From assembly GCF_014655955.1 (NCBI RefSeq), contig NZ_BNBO01000001.1:381429-445428 (forward strand): a stretch of DNA of 64,000 bases, given 5' to 3'. Both the position numbers and the translations under genes were made by a program. The stretch is from Kitasatospora indigofera. Its GTDB lineage: Bacteria > Actinomycetota > Actinomycetes > Streptomycetales > Streptomycetaceae. Positions 59,108 through 64,000 of the stretch are shown here, piece after piece. The number at the start of each line of letters is the position of its first letter. Within the stretch, counting starts at the first letter, position 1. The notes under the pieces are model-generated. The model was not told the DNA's origin. It saw only the letters and a list, made by a program, of their open reading frames with translations, and did no database searches.

Positions 59108-60829
59108 ATGACGATGTTCCGGTACGAGCCGGTGCCCCGGGACGACGGCGTCGAGGAGGCGCTCGCGGCCCGGATCGGCGACGCCGCCCACCTGCTCGCC
59201 CGCCAGTACGCCTTCGGGGAGTTCTGCGGCGACGACGCCGGCTCGCCGGTGCGCGTCGCGCTCGCCCAGGAGACCCACCTGCTGGACAACTGGCGCAGCG
59301 GCGACGGCGACTGGCAGCCCTACGAGCCGGCCCGGATGGTGCTGGAGGCCCTGGTCGAGCAGGAGCCCGCGCACGGCCCGGACGCCCGGCTGGTGCTGGC
59401 CGGCGGACTGCGCTGGCGGCGCGAACTCGCCGCCGCCGGCCTGCTCGCCCTGCTGCCCGCCTTCGCCGCCGTCTGCCCCTGCGCCGTCGACGGCCCGCTC
59501 GCCCCCGCGCCGGTCGGCGCGGCCGTCCGCGGCCGGCTGCCCGACGCCGTCGCGCTGGCCCCCTGGCTGGCCCGGCTGGCGGAGCGGGACGAGACCGCCG
59601 CCAAGGAGTTCGGCGCCGACGGACCGGACCGTCAGACGCTGGCCGGCGCGGCCGCCCGCTGGCTGGCCTGGTGGACCGCGCGGGTGCCGGCCGGCGAGTC
59701 CGCCGCCCCGGCACCCCCCGCCGCCTGGGACGCCAACCGCCTGGAGTACGCCTTCTCGGTCCGCGCCTCCACCCTGCCCGACCTCGAACTGCGGGCCCAG
59801 GAGTACCACGGCGGCCACCTCGACTGGTGGGCGGTCGACGCCCCGCCCGCCCGCGTCCCGGTCACCGAGGCCGCCGTGGTCCGCGAGCAGCGCACCATCG
59901 TCCCCACCCCCGCGGTCTACGGCGGCATGCCGAACTCCCGCTTCTGGGAGATGGAGGACGCCCGGATCGACTTCGGCGCCGTCGACGCCAGCCCCGCCGA
60001 CCTCGGCCGGCTGCTGCTGGTCTCCTTCGCCACGGTGTTCGGCAACGACTGGTTCTGCAGCCCGCTGCCCACCGCCGCGGGCTCGCTCAGCCGGGTCGTC
60101 CACTGCTCGGTGACGGACGTCTTCGGCGGCGAGACGGTGCTCGCCCACGCCTCCCTGGAGGACCCGGAGTGGAACCTCTTCGGCCTCGGCGAGGAATCCG
60201 CCGGCAGTGCCATGGGCGGCGGCGCGGACGGCTCCGGGCCGCCGCCGTCCCCCTGGTTCTACCGGGCGGCCTCCCTGCCCGGCGGGCTGGAGAGCCCGCC
60301 GGCCGAGTCCGTCCTGCTGCTCCGCGACGAGGCGGCCAACCTGGCCTGGGCGGTCGAGGAGACCGTCGCCGACATCGCGGGGGAGCCGCTGGACCGCTAC
60401 GCCCGCTGGGTGGCGGCCGGCCCGGCCCGGCCGCCGGAGGAGCCCGGCGACCCGCCCGCCGACCGCTACCTGCTCGCCACCGACGTCCCCGGCCACTGGT
60501 ACCCGCTGGTGCCCCGGCCCGTCGACCCGGCCGACCCGGAGTCCGTCCGGCTGCTGCTCGCCGGGCTGGTCCGGGACGGGGGCACGCCCGCGCAGCCGCT
60601 GGGCCGGCTGCTCCGGGAGTCGCCCTGGCTGTTCGAGGAGGAGGTCCCGCGCTCCGGCGTCCGGGTCGAGCGCAGCCGGCAGTACACCCGCTGGCACGAC
60701 GGCTCCGCCCACGCCTGGGACGCCCGTCGCAAGGTCAGCGGCACCGGCGGCGGGTCCAGCGGGCTGCGCTTCGACGTCCTGGAGCCGCCCGCGCAGCCGC
60801 CCGCACCAGCCCGGCCCCCCGAGGAGTGA
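59108..60829 (+). CDS. Cluster protein, 573 aa, uncharacterised family
   Basis: MTMFRYEPVPRDDGVEEALA, ARIGDAAHLLARQYAFGEFC, GDDAGSPVRVALAQET is the opening signature that accompanies the LPLRLET-type protein in other genomes I know of. Later elements: LEYAFSVRASTLPDLELRAQ, EYHGGHLDWWAVDAPPARVP, PNSRFWEMEDARIDFGAVDA, SFATVFGNDWFCSPLPTAAG, LLRDEAANLAWAVEETVADI and FEEEVPRSGVRVERSRQYTR. The multiple Trp and conserved polar turns suggest a beta-rich binding protein. No catalytic motif known to me. Starts 30 bp after the giant gene, with GAGGAGG before the ATG. Confidence 0.8.
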   Translation: MTMFRYEPVPRDDGVEEALAARIGDAAHLLARQYAFGEFCGDDAGSPVRVALAQETHLLDNWRSGDGDWQPYEPARMVLEALVEQEPAHGPDARLVLAGGLRWRRELAAAGLLALLPAFAAVCPCAVDGPLAPAPVGAAVRGRLPDAVALAPWLARLAERDETAAKEFGADGPDRQTLAGAAARWLAWWTARVPAGESAAPAPPAAWDANRLEYAFSVRASTLPDLELRAQEYHGGHLDWWAVDAPPARVPVTEAAVVREQRTIVPTPAVYGGMPNSRFWEMEDARIDFGAVDASPADLGRLLLVSFATVFGNDWFCSPLPTAAGSLSRVVHCSVTDVFGGETVLAHASLEDPEWNLFGLGEESAGSAMGGGADGSGPPPSPWFYRAASLPGGLESPPAESVLLLRDEAANLAWAVEETVADIAGEPLDRYARWVAAGPARPPEEPGDPPADRYLLATDVPGHWYPLVPRPVDPADPESVRLLLAGLVRDGGTPAQPLGRLLRESPWLFEEEVPRSGVRVERSRQYTRWHDGSAHAWDARRKVSGTGGGSSGLRFDVLEPPAQPPAPARPPEE

Positions 60830-60832
60830 GTC

Positions 60833-61759
60833 ATGCACGACAGTGTCAGGAACGGGTTCAACGCCTTCAGCGAACCGCTGGAGAGCCGGGAGCACGTCAT
60901 GTACCTGGACGTGAAGAGCCTGGTGTCCACCGGGGTCGGCAACCTGCTCGACGCCGACGACCCGGAGAACTTCGGCAGCAACCCCGTGCCGCTGCCGGAC
61001 ATCTTCACCCTGGACTGGCAGGACCGGGACACCGGCGTGCCGGCCGACCCCGCCGCGATCGAGGAGGAGTACCGGAAGATCAAGTTCAGCGGCACCGCCA
61101 ACGCCCCGATCGGCCAGAAGCGGGCGCTCGCCCGGTTGGTCGTGTCGGACGGCTCGGTCGACGCGCTGGTCACCCGCAAGCTGGACGACTTCGAGGCCTC
61201 GCTGCGCGGGCGCCCGCCGTTCGCCGGGTACGACGGCTGGCCGGCGCCGGGCCAGCTCGGCCTGCTCAGCATGGCCTGGGCGATGGGGCCGATGTTCCGC
61301 TTCCCGCACTTCGAGGCGGCCGCGGCCGGCGGCGACTGGCTGACCATGGCCCGGGAGTGCCGGATGACGGAGGCCGGCAACCCCGGCGTGATCCCCCGCA
61401 ACGTCCGCGACGGCCTGCTCTTCACCCTGGCCGGCTGGGTGACCGACCGGGGCGGCGACATCACCGACCTGGTCTACGACCCGGCCCGGCCGCTGAACGC
61501 CAACCTCCGCTCCGGCGCCCTGCCGGTGCCGCTGAACCTGCTGATCGGCGTGCAGACCGCGCTGGAGACCCTGGGCATGGACCCGCACGGCCTGGACGGC
61601 GTCGCCGGGCCGGGAACCCGGGGTGCGCTCACCACCTTCCAGGGCGCCAACGGCCTCACCCTCACCCCGGCGGCCGGCGGCATCGACGACGTCCCGGAGG
61701 AGACCATCGCCGCGCTGGCGGCCCAGCTGGACGCCCGGGGCGTGGCGAGGTTCCCTTGA
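60833..61759 (+). CDS. T4-lysozyme-like muramidase with peptidoglycan-binding domain
   Basis: 308 residues, 3 bp after the preceding stop, with GAGGAG before the ATG. SEPLESREHVMYLDVKSLVS, TGVGNLLD matches T4-lysozyme/pesticin-like enzymes: Glu17, Asp26 and Ser32/Thr33 line up with Glu11/Asp20/Thr26 of T4 lysozyme. The lysozyme domain spans ~1-200 (YRKIKFSGTANAPIGQK, GLLSMAWAMGPMFRFPHF). A PG_binding_1-like domain ends it (GVQTALETLGMDPHGLDGVA, GPGTRGALTTFQGANG). No signal peptide, as with phage endolysins and enzymes of contractile particles. Closes the cluster. Confidence 0.82.
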   Translation: MHDSVRNGFNAFSEPLESREHVMYLDVKSLVSTGVGNLLDADDPENFGSNPVPLPDIFTLDWQDRDTGVPADPAAIEEEYRKIKFSGTANAPIGQKRALARLVVSDGSVDALVTRKLDDFEASLRGRPPFAGYDGWPAPGQLGLLSMAWAMGPMFRFPHFEAAAAGGDWLTMARECRMTEAGNPGVIPRNVRDGLLFTLAGWVTDRGGDITDLVYDPARPLNANLRSGALPVPLNLLIGVQTALETLGMDPHGLDGVAGPGTRGALTTFQGANGLTLTPAAGGIDDVPEETIAALAAQLDARGVARFP

Positions 61760-62055
61760 GCGACGGCCGGCGCCGGGCGGACGGGTGCCGGGCGGACGGG
61801 CACCGAGCCTGCGGGCGTTGCCCCGACCGGCTGCCCGGTGGCCGGCCGACGCCGGGCCGACCGGGGCCCGGGGGGGGCGTCCCAGGGGCGCCCGGTGGCG
61901 CTCCGGTGGCCCTCCGGTCGTGCGGCGCGCGCCCGCGGCCGCGCGCCGCACCGGGTGGCGGGCCGGACGCGGGGCTACCGTCGAAGGCAGAGGTACCGGG
62001 CGGGGCCCGCGAGGCCCGGTCCGTCCGGTCGGCCTGTCGCGGCTACGGAGGATCC
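61760..62055. other. 296-bp gap after the cluster with repeat and small hairpin
   Basis: GCCGGGCGGACGGG occurs twice in tandem (61772-61785, 61787-61800). GGTGCC (61784-61789) pairs with GGCACC (61799-61804), a weak terminator candidate. The end holds the promoter region and the GGAGG of the next gene. No gene seen. Confidence 0.4.
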
Positions 62056-63564
62056 ATGACCGATGTCGAACCTCCGGCCCGGGACGCGGCCGCCGGCTCC
62101 GGAGCCGGTGCGCCGGGGGTCCCCACGCCCGGTGCGCCCGGGCCCGGAGCCGCCACGCCTGAACCGTCCAGGCCTGAACCGTCCACACCCGCAGCGTCCA
62201 CGCCCGCGAGCCCCGGGACGTCCCCGGCGCCCTTCACGGCCGCCCAGCGCTGGCTGGCCCGGCTCGCCTGCGTGGCGGCGCTCGGGGTGATCGTGCTGCT
62301 GCTCCTGGGCGGTCTGGACAGTCTCACCGTCCTGCTGGTCGGGGTCCTGGGCCTCGCGGTCACCCTCGCCGCGCTCTGGTGGTTCCTGAGCCGCCGGGGC
62401 CCGGTCCGTTGGGCCTGCGCCGTGGTCGCCGTCGCGGTGCCCGTCGCCGTGACCGTCTTCTACGTCGTCCGGCACCAGCTCTGGCTGATCGTGCTGGTGC
62501 TCCTGCTGGCCGCCACGGCCGTCACCGCCGCCAGGGCGGCGGTGGTCAGGGGCCGGCCGCGGTCCGGCATGCCCGAGGTCCGGACACCGCCGCCGGCCCG
62601 GCCCTTCCTGATCATGAATCCCCGCTCGGGCGGCGGCAAGGTGGGGCGCTTCGCCCTGGACACCAAGGCGCGGGCACTGGGCGCCGAGGTGGCGCTGCTG
62701 GAGGGCCCTGGGCAGGTCGACGTCGCCGCCCTCGCCCGGCAGGCGGCGACCGACGGCGCCGACCTGCTCGGGGTCGCGGGCGGCGACGGAACCCAGGCCC
62801 TGGTGGCCGGCATCGCCGCCGAGTTCGGGCTGCCGTTCCTGGTCGTCTCGGCCGGCACCCGCAACCACTTCGCGATGGACCTCGGACTCGACCGCGACCG
62901 GCCCGACGCCGGGCTGGACGCCCTGGACGACGGGGTCGAACTCCGGCTCGACCTCGGGCTGATCGGCGGGCGGACCTTCGTCAACAACGCCTCGTTCGGC
63001 GCCTACGCGGGGGTCGTGCAGAGCCCGGCCTACCGCGACGACAAGACCGGCACGATCCTCCAGCTGCTGCCCGAGATGCTCTCCGGCCGGCAGGGCGCCC
63101 GGCTGGTCGTCCGGATCGACGGCGGGCCGGTGATCGAGGACCCGAAGGCCCTGCTGGTGAGCAACAACCCGTACGGGTCCGGGGACGCGGCCGGGCTGGG
63201 CCGGCGCGCCCGGCTCGACACCGGGCGGCTCGGGGTCGTCGCGATCACCGTCGACAACGCCGCCCAGGCGGCCGGCCTGCTCCGCGGCCGGCAGGCCAAG
63301 GGGCTGAGCACCTTCCTCGCCCACGAGGTGGTCGTGGAGTCGGACGCCGACGAGATCCCGGTCGGCATCGACGGCGAGGCCGTGCTGATGCGCACACCCG
63401 TCCGGCTCACCATCCAGCCGCTGGCCCTGCGGGTACGGGTGCCGCGGAAGCGGCCGGGCACCCCGCACCGGCCGGCCGTCGACCGCGCGATCCTGCTGCG
63501 CCAGGCGTTGTCCACCGGCGCTCCGGCCGCCCCCGCGGCGCCCCGGCGCGGGCGGCACCGGTAG
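62056..63564 (+). CDS. Diacylglycerol-kinase-family membrane protein
   Basis: 502 residues from ATG 62056 (GGAGG upstream). A Pro/Ala-rich N-terminus with PEPSRPEPSTPAASTPAS repeats is followed by four hydrophobic segments (ACVAALGVIVLLLLGGLDSL, VGVLGLAVTLAALWWFLS, WACAVVAVAVPVAVTVFYVV, LWLIVLVLLLAATAVTAA). The catalytic region reads RPFLIMNPRSGGGKVGRF, GADLLGVAGGDGTQALVAGI, VVSAGTRNHFAMDLGLDRD and NNASFGAYAG, ending IPVGIDGEAVLM: the DAGK/sphingosine-kinase (YegS-like) motifs. It probably phosphorylates a lipid at the membrane. Substrate unknown; no link to the preceding cluster is evident. Confidence 0.92.
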   Translation: MTDVEPPARDAAAGSGAGAPGVPTPGAPGPGAATPEPSRPEPSTPAASTPASPGTSPAPFTAAQRWLARLACVAALGVIVLLLLGGLDSLTVLLVGVLGLAVTLAALWWFLSRRGPVRWACAVVAVAVPVAVTVFYVVRHQLWLIVLVLLLAATAVTAARAAVVRGRPRSGMPEVRTPPPARPFLIMNPRSGGGKVGRFALDTKARALGAEVALLEGPGQVDVAALARQAATDGADLLGVAGGDGTQALVAGIAAEFGLPFLVVSAGTRNHFAMDLGLDRDRPDAGLDALDDGVELRLDLGLIGGRTFVNNASFGAYAGVVQSPAYRDDKTGTILQLLPEMLSGRQGARLVVRIDGGPVIEDPKALLVSNNPYGSGDAAGLGRRARLDTGRLGVVAITVDNAAQAAGLLRGRQAKGLSTFLAHEVVVESDADEIPVGIDGEAVLMRTPVRLTIQPLALRVRVPRKRPGTPHRPAVDRAILLRQALSTGAPAAPAAPRRGRHR

Positions 63565-63609
63565 CGGGGCGGCCGCCCGGACTCTCGGACGGGACGCCGC
63601 CGTCCTGGC

Positions 63610-63849
63610 TCAGTCCGCCGGGCGGGCGTTCGACCACTTGAGCTCGAATTCCAGCTCGAACTCCCCGTCGTCCACCTCCACCTCCAGCTCGCTGCGCAGC
63701 TCGTCGGGCACGCGCAGGCTCAGCACCCCCGGGCCCAGCTGCAGCTCCGCGTTGCCGCCGTGCCGCAGGGCGGCGGCGAGCGCCTCCAACTGGTCGGCGG
63801 CCTCCAGCCGGGACAACGAGCGCTTCTGTTCGAACTTGAGGTCGCTCAC
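63610..63849 (-). CDS. amphi-Trp domain protein
   Basis: 79 residues from GTG 63849, with GGAGG five nt upstream. MSDLKFEQKRSLSRLEAADQ, LEALAAALRHGGNAELQLGP, GVLSLRVPDELRSELEVEVD, DGEFELEFELKWSNARPAD is a complete amphi-Trp domain: one helix, then amphipathic strands ending in the FELKW tryptophan. Small cytoplasmic proteins of unknown function, common in actinobacteria. Convergent with the lipid-kinase gene, 45 bp apart. Confidence 0.88.
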   Translation of the reverse strand: MSDLKFEQKRSLSRLEAADQLEALAAALRHGGNAELQLGPGVLSLRVPDELRSELEVEVDDGEFELEFELKWSNARPAD

Positions 63850-64000
63850 GGAAGCCTCCGGTTCTCGGGAACGGCGGTCGTCATCGAGTCTGGCCCCGGC
63901 CGCCGGGCCCGGGCATCCCCCCGGCCGGGTGAACCCGCCGGCCCCGGGAGGGCAGTCGCACAGCGCCGCGCGGACCGGACGGCAGCGAGGCCGTCCGGCC

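Noticed and set aside
46740..61759. Contractile injection system or prophage
   Set aside because: Wall hydrolases are present, but I find no sheath, tube, spike, baseplate wedge, AAA ATPase, portal, capsid, terminase or integrase sequence.
54826..62055. A very long plus-strand frame shadowing the giant gene and running into the lipid-kinase gene
   Set aside because: Arg/Pro/Gly-rich and out of phase with the coding bias until 62056; only the part from ATG 62056 is a gene.
54362..62188. A 2608-codon open frame on the minus strand opposite the large cluster
   Set aside because: Gly/Ala/Arg/Val-rich without domains; it is the antisense image of well-behaved plus-strand genes, as expected at this GC content.
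1..64000. tRNA, rRNA, CRISPR arrays, insertion sequences
   Set aside because: I saw no cloverleaf-type sequence, no regularly spaced repeat array and no transposase; repeats found are short tandem arrays only.

Overview
The window is very GC-rich DNA with strong G/C bias at third codon positions, GTG and TTG starts, many one-to-four-base start/stop overlaps and several leaderless promoters. Together with the gene content (NarL-type two-component pair, ECF sigma factor, WYL and MerR regulators, SCO6745-like protein, MpaB-type oxygenase, type VII secretion-like WXG protein), this points to Streptomycetaceae (Streptomyces or Kitasatospora). The species cannot be told from the sequence. It looks like chromosomal arm or accessory DNA: mostly short transcription units of regulators, transporters and oxidoreductases. 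I see no rRNA, tRNA, CRISPR array or complete insertion sequence.

Region by region. 1-8.3 kb: a MocR-type regulator facing a drug/metabolite exporter, a YqeY-like protein, a leucine-rich-variant repeat protein, small secreted proteins, an SRPBCC protein, an ECF sigma factor, an AMIN-like secreted protein, and a CGNR zinc-finger protein divergent from an MBL-fold hydrolase across a strikingly symmetrical promoter. 8.7-11.8 kb: a WXG100-like protein, a DUF1023-type alpha/beta hydrolase and a lipoprotein in one operon. 11.9-24.2 kb: VOC protein/WYL regulator, septum-formation-domain protein, SCO6745-like protein, DUF2306 membrane protein, histidine kinase/response regulator, CPCC protein, Asp/Glu racemase, MerR regulator, and a P450/PEP-mutase-like pair. 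24.2-45.8 kb: a run of single genes including two MFS exporters, FAD monooxygenase, cyclophilin, an EcsC/TerB-like protein of lower GC, aldo/keto reductase, siderophore-interacting protein, DUF4394 protein, MpaB oxygenase, cold-shock-domain protein and an NAD-dependent DNA ligase.

46.5-61.8 kb: the most unusual part is an unbroken plus-strand cluster of eight genes. It begins with an M15-like peptidase carrying an SH3 domain and ends with a T4-lysozyme-like muramidase carrying a peptidoglycan-binding domain. Between them lie a lipase-like hydrolase, a 240-residue protein, a 656-residue DUF6603-like beta-rich protein, and three very large proteins (954, 1491 and 573 residues) of uncharacterised families. 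The genes are tightly spaced and partly translationally coupled. None of the large proteins has a signal peptide or membrane segment that I can see, and there are no sheath, tube, baseplate or AAA ATPase genes. Two cell-wall hydrolases framing giant cytoplasmic proteins suggest a multi-protein assembly that must cross or be released through the wall; this is an inference, and it is my best candidate for an undescribed system. The window closes with a lipid-kinase-family membrane protein and an amphi-Trp protein.
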